Shown: positions 49,733 to 58,344 of the stretch, piece by piece
Numbering within the stretch: the stretch's first letter is position 1
Layout of the letters: each line of letters starts with the position of its first letter
DNA from: an uncultured Clostridia bacterium
GTDB lineage: Bacteria; Bacillota; Clostridia; Christensenellales; Borkfalkiaceae
Direction of reading: 5' to 3'
DNA: 64,000 nucleotides
NCBI GenBank assembly: GCA_930990665.1
Contig: CAKNQN010000007.1
Location: 1-64,000 of the forward strand
Translations under genes and position numbers: made by a program
The notes under the pieces: generated by a model
What the model saw: the letters and a program-made list of their open reading frames with translations, nothing else
Told to the model about the DNA's origin: nothing
Databases searched by the model: none

Positions 49733-51700
49733 TCAAAATATCCCGCTTCCGCTCGGCATGGGCTTTTCGGGGGAGAGAAGGCTCAGGTTGCCCTCTTCGT
49801 CCTCGGCGCACAGGATCATGCCCTCGCTGAGGATGCCGCGCAGTTTTGCGGGCTTTAAGTTGGTGATCATCACGACCTTTTTGCCGACCATCTCTTCGGG
49901 TTTATAAAACTTCGCGATGCCGCTCACCACTGTGCGCGTCTCGTTGCCGATCTTTACGGTGCTCTTTAAGAGTTTGTCGCTCTTTTCCACCTTTTCGCAG
50001 GCGATCACTTCCGCGATCTGCATCTTCACCTTGGCAAAATCGTCGATGGTGATCTCGGCGGGGTATTCCGGTTCGTGCGCGCTTTTTGCGGGTACGTCTT
50101 TGCTTTTTTGCGCCTTTTCTTCTTTTTGCGCGTGCAGCGCCTCGTATTTTTCTTCCACCTCTTTATAGCTCTGGCGCGCAAAGAGATGCGTTTCGGTGGG
50201 GGAGACCTTTGTGCCATTCGGCAGAAGCCCGAAAGTGCCGAGTTTGTCGTAGGGGCGCATCTGCGTGCCGAACTGCGCGAAGACCTTTGCGGAGGTTTCG
50301 GGCATGAAGGGCTGCAAGAGGGATGCGGCGATCACGATGCTCTCCGAAAGATTGTACAGGACGGTGGCGAGGCGGTCTTTTTTTGCCTCGTCTTTGGCGA
50401 GCACCCAGGGCGCCGTCTCGTCGATGTACTTGTTGCAGCGGCGCAGGAAGGTGAAGATCTCGTCCAGCGCATCGGCGATGCGGTATTCGTCCATTTTGGC
50501 GGCCGTTTTTTTGTACAGGCCTTCGGCCATCGCGCGCAGTTCCGCGTCGACCGGCTCGGCCGCCCCCGCGTCGCGGATCTCGCCGCCGAAATATTTCAGC
50601 GTCATCGCCGCCGTGCGCGAAACGAGGTTGCCGTAGGTGTTGGCGAGGTCGGAGTTGACGCGGTCGCACATCAGATCCCAGGTGATGTTCCCGTCGTTGT
50701 CGAAGGGCATGTCGCCGAGCACAAAATAGCGGACGGCGTCCACGCCGAACACGTGCACGAGCTCGTCGGCATAGATCACGTTGCCCTTGGATTTGCTCAT
50801 CTTGCCGCCGTCCATCAGCAACCACGGATGCCCGAAGACGTGTTTGGGCAGGGGCAGACCCAGCGCCATCAGGAAGATGGGCCAGTAAATGGTATGAAAG
50901 CGGATGATGTCCTTTCCGATCACATGCACGTCGGCGGGCCAGTATTTGCGGAAGAGCGCATCCGAGTTGCCGTCCGCATCGTAGCCGAGGCCGGTGATAT
51001 AGTTCGTCAGCGCGTCCAGCCACACGTAGACGACGTGTCTGGGGTCAAAATCGACGGGAATGCCCCATTGGAAGGAGGTGCGCGAGACGCACAGATCCTG
51101 CAATCCGGGTTTGAGGAAGTTGTTCACCATCTCGTTCTTGCGGGAGAGGGGAGAGATAAATTCGGGATGCTCTTCGTAATACTGCAAGAGCCTGTCCGCA
51201 TATTTGCTCATGCGGAAAAAGTATGCTTCTTCCTTGGCAGGCTTGACTTCCCGTCCGCAGTCGGGACATTTTCCGTCTTTGAGCTGCGAAGGAGTCCAGA
51301 ACGCCTCGCAGGGGGTGCAGTACAGCCCCTCATACGTGCCTTTGTAGATGTCGCCCTGTTCGTACAGCTTGCGGAAGATCCTCTGCACCTGCTTTTCGTG
51401 GTCGGCGTCCGTCGTGCGGATAAACTTGTCGTAGGAGACGTTCATCAGATCCCAGATCCCCTTGATCTGCGCCGCCACGCCGTCCACGAACTGCTTGGGC
51501 TGCAGCCCCGCCGCTTTGGCCTTCTCTTCGATCTTCTGGCCGTGCTCGTCCGTGCCCGTCTGAAAGCGCACGTCAAAGCCCTGGTTGCGCTTGAAACGCG
51601 CGATGGCGTCGCTGAGGATGATCTCATAGGTATTTCCGATGTGCGGCTTGCCCGAGGCATAGGCGATCGCCGTCGTGATATAATAGGGTGTCTTGCTCAT
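49733..51700 (-). CDS. metG: Methionine--tRNA ligase
   Basis: 655 residues. HIGH-type motif PHIGNTYE near residue 20, KMSKSKGN, a zinc-binding insert (YCTPCEAFW ... GKCPDCGRE) and a C-terminal tRNA-binding EMAP/Trbp111 domain (DFAKVKMQIAEVIACEKVEK, NLKPAKLRGILSEGM) joined by a Lys/Glu-rich linker. It charges tRNA-Met. ATG 51700 is preferred over an upstream ATG at 51769 since GGAGG lies five bases before it and the family N-terminus starts there. Confidence 0.95.
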   Translation of the reverse strand: MSKTPYYITTAIAYASGKPHIGNTYEIILSDAIARFKRNQGFDVRFQTGTDEHGQKIEEKAKAAGLQPKQFVDGVAAQIKGIWDLMNVSYDKFIRTTDADHEKQVQRIFRKLYEQGDIYKGTYEGLYCTPCEAFWTPSQLKDGKCPDCGREVKPAKEEAYFFRMSKYADRLLQYYEEHPEFISPLSRKNEMVNNFLKPGLQDLCVSRTSFQWGIPVDFDPRHVVYVWLDALTNYITGLGYDADGNSDALFRKYWPADVHVIGKDIIRFHTIYWPIFLMALGLPLPKHVFGHPWLLMDGGKMSKSKGNVIYADELVHVFGVDAVRYFVLGDMPFDNDGNITWDLMCDRVNSDLANTYGNLVSRTAAMTLKYFGGEIRDAGAAEPVDAELRAMAEGLYKKTAAKMDEYRIADALDEIFTFLRRCNKYIDETAPWVLAKDEAKKDRLATVLYNLSESIVIAASLLQPFMPETSAKVFAQFGTQMRPYDKLGTFGLLPNGTKVSPTETHLFARQSYKEVEEKYEALHAQKEEKAQKSKDVPAKSAHEPEYPAEITIDDFAKVKMQIAEVIACEKVEKSDKLLKSTVKIGNETRTVVSGIAKFYKPEEMVGKKVVMITNLKPAKLRGILSEGMILCAEDEEGNLSLLSPEKPMPSGSGIF

Positions 51701-51757
51701 GGTAACCTCCGCTCCTGCACCTGACATTTTTCTATATAGAAAGCAGAACTTTCCATC

Positions 51758-51786
51758 ATTATAGCGCAAAACGCGCGGAAAGTAAA
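51758..51786 (-). promoter_or_regulatory. Promoter of metG
   Basis: Minus strand TTTACT (51786-51781), 17-base spacer, TATAAT (51763-51758). The 50-base leader includes the palindrome TTCTATATAGAA (51730-51741). No T-box or SAM riboswitch is visible. Confidence 0.75.
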
Positions 51787-51877
51787 ATTATTTTTGCGCA
51801 TTTTTCCGCACAGTTGCAAAATCGCGGCATAACTTGTCCTGCGGCGGCATACAGTTAGGCAGGGGAGGTAGTTTGCC

Positions 51878-52435
51878 TTGAATGCCGTTTTTCTCGCCGT
51901 TTTTCTCGTTTCCGTCGCCCTCGTCATCGTGCGCGATCCGGCAGCATTTTTGCCGGCGCTGTTGTCCGGTTCGGGCAAAGCGGTCTCTGCGTGCCTGGCA
52001 CTGGCCGCATCGTATGCGGTATGGATGGGCTTTCTGAAGATCGCCGAATCCGCCGGCATCCTGCGCGGCATGGCGCGCGCCATGCGCCCGCTATCGAGCA
52101 GGCTCCTGCGCACCCGCAACGAAAAGGCGCTTGAACAGGTTGCCGTCAACCTTTCCGCCAATTTTTTCGGAATGGGCGGCGCGGCCACCCCCGCGGGCAT
52201 CTCCGCCATGAACCTTCTCGGCGCCGACAAAGACAGCGAATTTTCCCGCGCGATGTTCTTTGCCGTCAACTGTTCGGGCGTACAGCTCTTTCCCGCCACG
52301 GCGCTGGCGCTGCGCGTCCAGGCGGGCGCGGAAAATCCGTACAGCATCCTCTTGCCTGCCTACCTTTCCGAACTGGCGGCGCTCCTTCTCGGGGTGGCGC
52401 TCGTCCTCTTATTCTACGGGAGAAAGCGCAGATGA
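51878..52435 (+). CDS. spmA: Spore maturation protein A
   Basis: 185-residue membrane protein with nucleoside-recognition (Gate) domain features: VWMGFLKIAESAGILRGMAR and NLSANFFGMGGAATPAGISA, diagnostic of SpmA. SpmA and SpmB affect spore core dehydration in Bacillus; homologues also occur in non-sporulating species. The start is TTG 51878, nine bases after GGGGAGG. It overlaps spmB by four bases (ATGA). Confidence 0.9.
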   Translation: MNAVFLAVFLVSVALVIVRDPAAFLPALLSGSGKAVSACLALAASYAVWMGFLKIAESAGILRGMARAMRPLSSRLLRTRNEKALEQVAVNLSANFFGMGGAATPAGISAMNLLGADKDSEFSRAMFFAVNCSGVQLFPATALALRVQAGAENPYSILLPAYLSELAALLLGVALVLLFYGRKRR

Positions 52436-52944
52436 TTTGGCCAAGTTACATCCTTCCCGTCCTCTTTGCCGCCGTCCTCCTCGTTGCGGCCTTCCGCCGT
52501 GTCAAAGCTTACGACTGCTTCGCCGAAGGCGTCAAGGGCGTTCTGCCCCTCCTTGCCTCCCTGTTCCCGTATATCGCGGGCATCACCGTGCTTGCCGAAC
52601 TGTTCGAGGCGAGCGGCCTCTCGGCGGGACTGCGTTCGGCGCTCTCGCCCGCCTTCACGGCGCTGGGCGTGCCCGAGGAGATCGCGCCCCTGTTCCTCAT
52701 CAAACCCTTTTCGGGCAGCGGGTCCCTCTCCCTCCTGGGCGACCTTCTCTCCCGCTACGGCGCCGATTCCTATATCGGCCGCTGCGCCAGCGTCGTGTAC
52801 GCCTCCGGCGAAACGGTCTTTTACCTCTCCGCGCTCTATTTCGCCGGCCGCGGCGGCAAACGCCCCGCGCTGCCCGTTTTCATCGCCTTTGTCGCAAACT
52901 TCCTTTCCGCCCTGCTCGGCTGCCTCTTCTGCCGTATTTTGTGA
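52432..52944 (+). CDS. spmB: Spore maturation protein B
   Basis: 170-residue membrane protein with the SpmB/Gate signature: DCFAEGVKGVLPLLASLFPY, IAPLFLIKPFSGSGSLSLL and ASVVYASGETVFYLSALYF. Translationally coupled to spmA. No terminator immediately follows; an AT-rich gap of nearly 400 bases comes next. Confidence 0.9.
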   Translation: MIWPSYILPVLFAAVLLVAAFRRVKAYDCFAEGVKGVLPLLASLFPYIAGITVLAELFEASGLSAGLRSALSPAFTALGVPEEIAPLFLIKPFSGSGSLSLLGDLLSRYGADSYIGRCASVVYASGETVFYLSALYFAGRGGKRPALPVFIAFVANFLSALLGCLFCRIL

Positions 52945-53119
52945 TTTCTGTGAATTCAGTAAAAGTTTTCACTCTCCACATATAAATTATGGTAATAATT
53001 AACATTATTTACCAATATTCGATGTTTTTCGACTCTTTTCGCGAAAATATGATAAAAAATAACATTTTTTGAAAAGAAAAAAAATTACAAAAAAATTCAA
53101 AAAAATTGTTTTTATTTGC
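52945..53119. other. AT-rich gap with inverted repeat and phased A-tracts
   Basis: An imperfect inverted repeat GGTAATAAT...ATTATTTACC lies near 52991-53013. Three A-tracts at 53077-53084, 53089-53095 and 53099-53105 are spaced about one helical turn apart just upstream of a strong promoter, the usual arrangement of a curved or UP-element region. No protein-like ORF. Confidence 0.65.
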
Positions 53120-53148
53120 TTTACAATTTTTTTCTGGCTTGCTATAAT
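53120..53148 (+). promoter_or_regulatory. Strong promoter of a candidate sRNA
   Basis: TTTACA at 53120-53125, 17-base spacer, extended -10 TGC-TATAAT ending at 53148, preceded by phased A-tracts. Confidence 0.85.
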
Positions 53149-53154
53149 ATGCGT

Positions 53155-53273
53155 GTAATCAAACGAAAGGCGCAATGCTTCCGTTTGGTTACTGAAATTG
53201 CTCATCATTTTCCCCCTTATCATATATGGATCGGGCATGGAACCGCAAGGCTCCGTGCCCGATTCATTTTTTT
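53155..53273 (+). ncRNA. Candidate regulatory small RNA, about 119 nt
   Basis: Bounded by a strong promoter and an intrinsic terminator with no ORF between. A 5-prime hairpin pairs GTAATCAAACG (from 53154) with CGTTTGGTTAC (to about 53191). A single-stranded linker of about 38 bases contains CATTTTCCCCCTTATCA, complementary to Shine-Dalgarno sequences. The 3-prime hairpin (53230-53263) ends in a T-run. Hairpin, C-rich linker, terminator is the build of Firmicutes sRNAs that block ribosome binding. The family is not recognised; CsfG or RoxS-like RNAs would be the first to compare. Confidence 0.65.
53230..53273 (+). terminator. Intrinsic terminator of the candidate sRNA
   Basis: ATCGGGCATGGA pairs with TCCGTGCCCGAT (one G-T pair), loop ACCGCAAGGC, followed by TCA and seven T. 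Confidence 0.9.
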
Positions 53274-53284
53274 ATTTTTCGCGT

Positions 53285-53313
53285 TTGACAAACGTACAGG
53301 CCTATGGTACAAT
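53285..53313 (+). promoter_or_regulatory. Promoter of the M16 peptidase gene
   Basis: TTGACA at 53285-53290 and TACAAT at 53308-53313, 17-base spacer, 22 bases before the ATG. Confidence 0.85.
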
Positions 53314-53334
53314 AGGCGGGAGAGGTAAAGCGTT

Positions 53335-54528
53335 ATGGATTTTTCCTGTGAAAAGAGGGAGAAGCTGAAAAACGGCGCAAGCATGATCTCCTTTTGTGCG
53401 CCGCACCTGCACACGGTCGCTTTTTCCGTCGTGCTTCCCTTTGTTCCCGAGTATACGCCGGGGGTGTACCATCTGGTGGAGCATCTGTTTTTCGAGCGGG
53501 CGGGGGAGCGGCGTGCCGACGAGATCAATGCCGAAATGACCTCGCGCGGTTCGGAGATCGACGGGTATACGTCGGTCAGCTATATGTGTTTTCACTTTGT
53601 TTGCCGGCAGGAAGTTTTCCGTCCGCAGCTGCGGCTCCTGCATTCCATGCTGACCCAGCGCGAATACACGGAGGAGGATTTGCAGAAGGTCCTGCCCGTC
53701 ATCCGCAACGAGATCTTCGAGAGCGATTTTTATGACGGCCGTGCGGGCGACGTCCTGTACGATCTGTGGTTTGATTCCCGCTATTCGGGGTCCGTGCTCG
53801 GCGATTCGGGCATATTGGAAAATGTTGCCGACGAAGAGATCGCCTCCGCGCGCGAAAGCCTGTTTACAAAGGATATGTGCCTGTTTGTCGCCGGCAATTT
53901 CCAGGAGGAGGACGTGCGCGAAATTTACGATACGTTCGGGGAAATTCCGCTCAAAGAGCGGGAGATTCCGCCGGCACGCAAGGAGAAGCGGATCACTCGT
54001 CCGCTCAACCGTGTGGGCAGGGGAAGGGAATTGCAGGTCCTCGTGACCTATCATGTCGAGCGGGCGGACTATGAACTGAAAATGGCGGCGCACTGGCTGC
54101 GCAGCGCCCTTTTCGACGGGCTGGATGCCGCCGCTTTCCGCTATTTTGACGGAAAGGGATTTCAGTTTTATTCCATTGACGGGAATTACAATATCCGCGG
54201 CGACGAGCTCATCTTTTCCTATCTGGTGCACATCGAGAAGGGAGACAAAAAATATTTTCTGCCCCTTGTCGACGGGTTTGAGCGCGCGGCGGAAAGGACG
54301 AATTTCGTGTCCCTCGTGCGGCCCTACCTGTATGAAAATCTCGTATTTCTGTTCGACAATCCCGAAAGGCTGTGCGCGCATTACGTGGACGCCTGGCAGG
54401 ATATGTCTGCGCCCGTCACACTGCAGGAAGAGGCGGAATTTTGCGGCTCGTTCACGGACGAACAGCTCGCCGCCAACTGGGTGCGCATCGCGCGCTCGCT
54501 GCGCCGTGTCTTTCTGATCGGCAGATAA
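53335..54528 (+). CDS. M16-family metallopeptidase (inverzincin)
   Basis: 397 residues. The inverted zinc motif H46-L-V-E49-H50 in YHLVEHLFFE, followed by the third ligand glutamate in RNEIFESDF, defines M16 (pitrilysin, insulinase, processing-peptidase group). Second-half text (YHVERADYELKMAAHWLRSA) fits the inactive C-terminal half. No signal peptide, so cytoplasmic, like the YmfF/YmfH or PqqF-like small M16 proteins of Firmicutes. No partner M16 gene and no RiPP precursor gene was seen nearby. A 48-base palindrome follows. Confidence 0.82.
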   Translation: MDFSCEKREKLKNGASMISFCAPHLHTVAFSVVLPFVPEYTPGVYHLVEHLFFERAGERRADEINAEMTSRGSEIDGYTSVSYMCFHFVCRQEVFRPQLRLLHSMLTQREYTEEDLQKVLPVIRNEIFESDFYDGRAGDVLYDLWFDSRYSGSVLGDSGILENVADEEIASARESLFTKDMCLFVAGNFQEEDVREIYDTFGEIPLKEREIPPARKEKRITRPLNRVGRGRELQVLVTYHVERADYELKMAAHWLRSALFDGLDAAAFRYFDGKGFQFYSIDGNYNIRGDELIFSYLVHIEKGDKKYFLPLVDGFERAAERTNFVSLVRPYLYENLVFLFDNPERLCAHYVDAWQDMSAPVTLQEEAEFCGSFTDEQLAANWVRIARSLRRVFLIGR

Positions 54529-54543
54529 CATTTTTATAACAGC

Positions 54544-54591
54544 CAAGAAACAGCCGCCCGCAAGCGATCGCTTGCGGGCGGCTGTTTCTTG
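54544..54591. terminator. 48-bp perfect palindrome, bidirectional terminator
   Basis: Each arm is 24 bases, outer part CAAGAAACAGCCGCCCG, inner part CAAGCGA. It separates the rightward M16 gene from the leftward MATE gene. T-rich stretches (TTTCTT) on both sides support termination in both directions. Confidence 0.85.
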
Positions 54592-54598
54592 TCAGCGA

Positions 54599-55993
54599 TT
54601 AAGTATGATCATGGCTGGAAGGCGCATCGAACAGGCTTCCGGCGTTCTGCCGCCTTCTGAGGATGCGCGGGAAGACGATCGAAAACACGATGACGGCGAG
54701 GATCGCGCCGGCGATGTCTGCGGCGGGCTCCGCGTAAAATGCGGCCTGTACGCCCCAAAGCGCGGGGAACAGGAAGGTGCATCCGAGGTACACGACGATC
54801 TTGCGCGTCAGCGAAACGATGATCGCGTACTGCGGAAAGCCGAGACCCGTGAGCCCGTCGACAAAGGCGTAGGGAAGGGAAAGGGGGATCGCGCCGATCA
54901 TGAACACGCGGATGCCCCATACGCTTTTTTCCGCGATCTCCGGCGTGGAGGTGAACAGCGATACGAAGGGCGCCGCGCACAGGAAGGAGAGGGCGGTCAT
55001 CAGCGATGTGAAGGCGAGACAGAGGGAAAGGATATACTTTTCCGCTCTTTTGATGTGCCCGATGTTTTTGGCGCCGTAATTGTAGCTGAGAACGGGCTGC
55101 GAGCCGGTGCTGATGCCGAGCATGGGCAGCGTGACGAGCTGGAAAAAAGCCTGCACGATGGTGGAAACGGTGATCTAGAAGTCGCCGTCTGCGCCGCCCC
55201 GCGCCTGCAGGACGGCATTGGTGGCGATGATGATCACGCTGTCCGTCGCCGCGATGAGAAAGGGAGCAAAGCCCAGTTTCATGATGCGGAGGAGGATCTT
55301 GCCGTCCGGGCGGGAGAACCCGAGGCGGATCGCGGCGCGTCTGCGGCAGAGGAACAGGACGGCGAGCAGACAGGAAAAGAACTGCGAAAGCACGGTCGCG
55401 AGCGCCGCGCCCGCCGTGTCCATATGTAAGGCGAAGATAAAGAGGGGATCAAGCGCGATGTTCGCCGCCGCGCCCGTGAGGGCCGCGAGCATCGCGACGC
55501 CCGAATAGCCCTGCGCGGTGATGTACTGGCTGAGGCCCATCGTGAGGATGGGAAAAACAGAGCCGGCCGCATAGATCAGAAGGTAGCGGCGGGCGTACCC
55601 GTAGGTGGTCCCGCTTGCGCCGAAGGTCATGAGTATGGGTCGTTCAAAGAGCAGGACGATCGCCGTCACAAAGAGCGCCACCGCTACGAGTGCATAGAGT
55701 GCGTTGGATAGAATGCTCTTTGCCTGGTCTTCCCGTTTTTCGCCCATGGCCATCGCAAACAGGGGAGCGCCGCCGATTCCGACCAGGAAAGAGAAAGAGG
55801 AAATGAGCGTGGCGATGGGGGCGCACACGCCCACCGCCGCGAGCGCATCGTCCCCGATCGCGGGGATGTTTCCCACGAACAGCCGGTCGACGACAGAATA
55901 CAGTACGTTGATGAACTGCGCTGCCATGGCGGGTAAAACCAGTCGGAGCACCGAACGGAATATTTTGTTGCTGCCCAGGTCAGGAGCTCGCAT
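54599..55993 (-). pseudogene. MATE-family exporter interrupted by an in-frame amber codon
   Basis: A 464-codon frame encoding a complete MATE transporter: VLRLVLPAMAAQFINVLYSV and FVGNIPAIGDDALAAVG at the N-terminus, ISTGSQPVLSYNYGAKN in the second half, 12 hydrophobic segments. Codon 273 is TAG (minus strand, 55177-55175), between GGADGDF and ITVSTIVQAF; the frame continues unchanged on both sides. One substitution from TGG, CAG or a Tyr codon explains it. ATG 55993 (GGAGAG upstream, family N-terminus) is downstream of the promoter; an ATG at 56044 lies before the transcript start. Na+- or H+-coupled drug export is expected of the intact protein. Confidence 0.85.
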
Positions 55994-56047
55994 CTTTGCA
56001 CTCTCCGAAAAGACGAAATCCCGGCGGATACCCCGCCGGCGCAAGGT

Positions 56048-56075
56048 ATTATAGCACGGGTCGGCGGAAAGTCAA
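56048..56075 (-). promoter_or_regulatory. Promoter of the MATE gene
   Basis: Minus strand TTGACT (56075-56070), 16-base spacer, TATAAT (56053-56048). Confidence 0.75.
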
Positions 56076-56122
56076 AGCGGTTTCGGCCTGCGCCCGAAAA
56101 ATTTTTCGCGGCTGCGGTTTTG

Positions 56123-56151
56123 TTGTAAAAAAAGCGGGTTCGTGCTATAAT
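56123..56151 (+). promoter_or_regulatory. Promoter of the ybaK-CLC pair
   Basis: TTGTAA at 56123-56128, 17-base spacer, extended -10 TGC-TATAAT (56146-56151). Confidence 0.8.
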
Positions 56152-56196
56152 AGGAAAGAAAACTGAGCGGACAGAGCTCCGCTGCGGGAGATGGGT

Positions 56197-56679
56197 ATGG
56201 ACAAGACCAATGCCATGCGTCTTCTGGACGCAAAGAAGATCAAATACGAGAGTTACACCTATTCCCCGACCATCACGGACGGGGAAGAAGTGGCGAAGAT
56301 GCTGGGCGAAGATGCGCGTGCCGTATTCAAAACGCTTGTCACGGTTTCGGACAAGAATGAACATTTTGTGTTCTGTGTGCCCGTCTGCTCCTCGCTCGAT
56401 CTGAAAAAGGCGGCCAAGGCGGCGGGCGCCAAGTCGGTGGCGATGATCCGCCAACGCGACCTGGAGCCGCTCACCGGTTACATTCACGGCGGATGTTCGC
56501 CTGTCGGCATGAAAAAGCGTTTCCGCACCTTCCTTGACGAGAGCGCGCGGGAGCACGATGCTATCTACGTCAGTGCGGGCAAGGTCGGCATGCAGATGAA
56601 AGTTTCTCCCGCAGATCTCGCTTCGTATGTGAACGGGGTATTTTGTCCCCTTGCCTCGGAGGCGGAAGATGCGCGATGA
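56197..56679 (+). CDS. ybaK: YbaK/EbsC-type aminoacyl-tRNA deacylase
   Basis: 160 residues. DGEEVAKMLGEDARAVFKTL, SSLDLKKAAKAAGAKSVAMI and GYIHGGCSPVGMKKRF define the YbaK group, which hydrolyses mischarged Cys-tRNA-Pro in trans. ATG 56197 is chosen because GGGAG ends six bases before it; another ATG at 56191 directly touches that site. Its end overlaps the CLC gene by 11 bases. Confidence 0.9.
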   Translation: MDKTNAMRLLDAKKIKYESYTYSPTITDGEEVAKMLGEDARAVFKTLVTVSDKNEHFVFCVPVCSSLDLKKAAKAAGAKSVAMIRQRDLEPLTGYIHGGCSPVGMKKRFRTFLDESAREHDAIYVSAGKVGMQMKVSPADLASYVNGVFCPLASEAEDAR

Positions 56680-57985
56680 GGGTTTGAAAGGGGGCGCGCG
56701 CCGCTTCGGAATGCATGTGGGCGAAGTGGCGGCGTATGCGCTGGCGGGCACGGCGGCGGGCCTGTTTATCGGCGCGGCCGTGGGGATCTTCGGGCTCGGC
56801 GTGGAGTATTTTTCCGGGCTGGGCGCGTCGCATTTCTCCCTCTATGTCTGGTTTTTGCCGCTGGCGGGACTTTTCAGCGTCTTTATGCTCCGCCGCTTCG
56901 GCGGAAAAGGCGGGATCGGCATGGGAGCCGCCTTCCGCGCCAGCCGCGGCGAAGAAAAGGGATTTCCGCTCCGCAACGCCCTCTTTCAGTATGCGGGCAC
57001 CTGGTCGGCGCACCTGTTCTGCGCGAGCGTGGGCCGGGAGGGGGCGGCGATCCAGATCGGCGCCGCCATCGGCGGAGAACTGGGCAGGACACTGCGCCTT
57101 CGCGGGGCGGATAAGATCCTGATCGTGGCGGGCATGGCGGCGGGCTTTTCGGCGCTGTTCGGCACGCCCGTCTGCGCCCTGTTTTTTGCTTTGGAAGTCA
57201 CCGTGGTCGGCGGCGTGCGCATGCGCGCGCTGACGGCGTCCGCCTTCGCTTCCTTTTCGGCGTACTTTCTTTCCCGCCTCTGCGGCGGGGAGGAGTCCCT
57301 TTCCCTCGCGGTCGAAGTGCCCGCTTTCACGGCCGCTTCGCTGCCAGCCCTCGTCGCGGTGGGCGCAGCCTGCGGGATCGCCGGCCTTCTCTTCTGCGTA
57401 CTGCGAAAGGCCGCGAGCCGGTTTTTCCGTTTTTCCGTGAAAAACGCCTATCTCCGCGTCGCTGCGGCGGGCGTGTTGCTTTCCTGTCTCTTGTTTCTGA
57501 CCCGAGGCAGATATGCGGGGCTCGGCACCAACCTGGTCGGCATCGCCCTCTCGGGCGGAAAGGTGTACGCCTTCGACTGGATCGTCAAGATCCTCTTTAC
57601 GGCCGTGACCCTTTCCGTCGGCTTTTTGGGCGGAGAGGTCACCACCTTCTTTGCGGCGGGCGCCTGCCTGGGCGCCGCGCTCGGCGCGCCGCTCGGCATG
57701 GATCCCGCCTTCGCTGCCTGCCTGGGATATGCCGCCGTCTTCGGCGCCGCCACGAATACCCTGCTCGCGCCCATTCTCCTGTGCGCGGAGGTGTTCGGAG
57801 TCTCTCTCCTGCCGCAGGCGGCCGTCGTCTGCGTGATGGCCTATCTGTTCAATTTCGGACATTCCGTCTACAACCAGCGCATCCGCGAGGACATCGTCCT
57901 GCATTTTGTGCGCAGCATCGGCATGCGCCGCGAGGAGCTCCCCCTGCAGGGCAAGCTGTACGGAAGAAATCCTTTGCTTCCCTGA
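56669..57985 (+). CDS. CLC-family channel/antiporter, possibly fluoride-type
   Basis: 438 residues with the CLC helix pattern. The conserved anion-path segment reads SVGREGAAIQIGAAIGGELG (GREGP in chloride types) and the later motif GFLGGEVTTFFAAGACLGAA replaces GGIFAP; both are closer to the CLC-F fluoride/proton antiporters, from memory of the family. The gating glutamate of GREG is kept. No CBS domains. ATG 56669 follows GGAGG by six bases and overlaps ybaK, so translation is coupled. No fluoride riboswitch was seen upstream. Confidence 0.8.
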   Translation: MRDEGLKGGARRFGMHVGEVAAYALAGTAAGLFIGAAVGIFGLGVEYFSGLGASHFSLYVWFLPLAGLFSVFMLRRFGGKGGIGMGAAFRASRGEEKGFPLRNALFQYAGTWSAHLFCASVGREGAAIQIGAAIGGELGRTLRLRGADKILIVAGMAAGFSALFGTPVCALFFALEVTVVGGVRMRALTASAFASFSAYFLSRLCGGEESLSLAVEVPAFTAASLPALVAVGAACGIAGLLFCVLRKAASRFFRFSVKNAYLRVAAAGVLLSCLLFLTRGRYAGLGTNLVGIALSGGKVYAFDWIVKILFTAVTLSVGFLGGEVTTFFAAGACLGAALGAPLGMDPAFAACLGYAAVFGAATNTLLAPILLCAEVFGVSLLPQAAVVCVMAYLFNFGHSVYNQRIREDIVLHFVRSIGMRREELPLQGKLYGRNPLLP

Positions 57986-58065
57986 AATCACGTGTCCGTA
58001 AGAAAGGGCCGCCTTTTCCTTTTCGCGGCGACAAAATGACATGGCGGAAGTCTCTTTTGCGATGT

Positions 58066-58250
58066 TAGAGTATGTCCGCGTGCAGCCGACAGGTGTCCGC
58101 GTGCGCCATATACGGGCCTGTGGTGGGCCGACAGATGTCCGCGGGCGGCCGACACATACCCTCGAGCGGTAAATATATGCCCCGCGTGCGTTGACACACG
58201 CCACGCCTCGTGTGTGGACGATACACGCGCCCCGCGTGCGGCTGAAACAG
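58066..58250. repeat. 21-bp-type degenerate minisatellite
   Basis: Between the CLC gene and tilS (359 bases without a gene), decayed copies of a unit like GGTGTCCGCGTGCAGCCGACA recur with spacing near 21 bases or multiples. Read on the minus strand they give an apparent heptad repeat (ARGHLSA and variants), but there is no start signal or family likeness, so it is taken as non-coding. Confidence 0.7.
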
Positions 58251-58309
58251 GTTTTTGACGCGGAGGCAGGAGAAGAAAAGGGCAATCGGTTGTTTTTCGG
58301 GCGTTTTGA

Positions 58310-58338
58310 TTGCATTTGCCGCCGTTTTCGTGTATAAT
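58310..58338 (+). promoter_or_regulatory. Promoter of tilS, predicting a leaderless mRNA
   Basis: TTGCAT at 58310-58315, 17-base spacer, TATAAT at 58333-58338. The start codon A is at 58345, exactly where transcription should begin; no ribosome site fits between. Confidence 0.75.
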
Positions 58339-58344
58339 TCTGGT

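Noticed and set aside
53005..53238. 77-codon minus-strand frame in the AT-rich gap
   Set aside because: Lys/Phe-rich text from A/T runs, no ribosome site, and it overlaps the promoter and body of the candidate sRNA.
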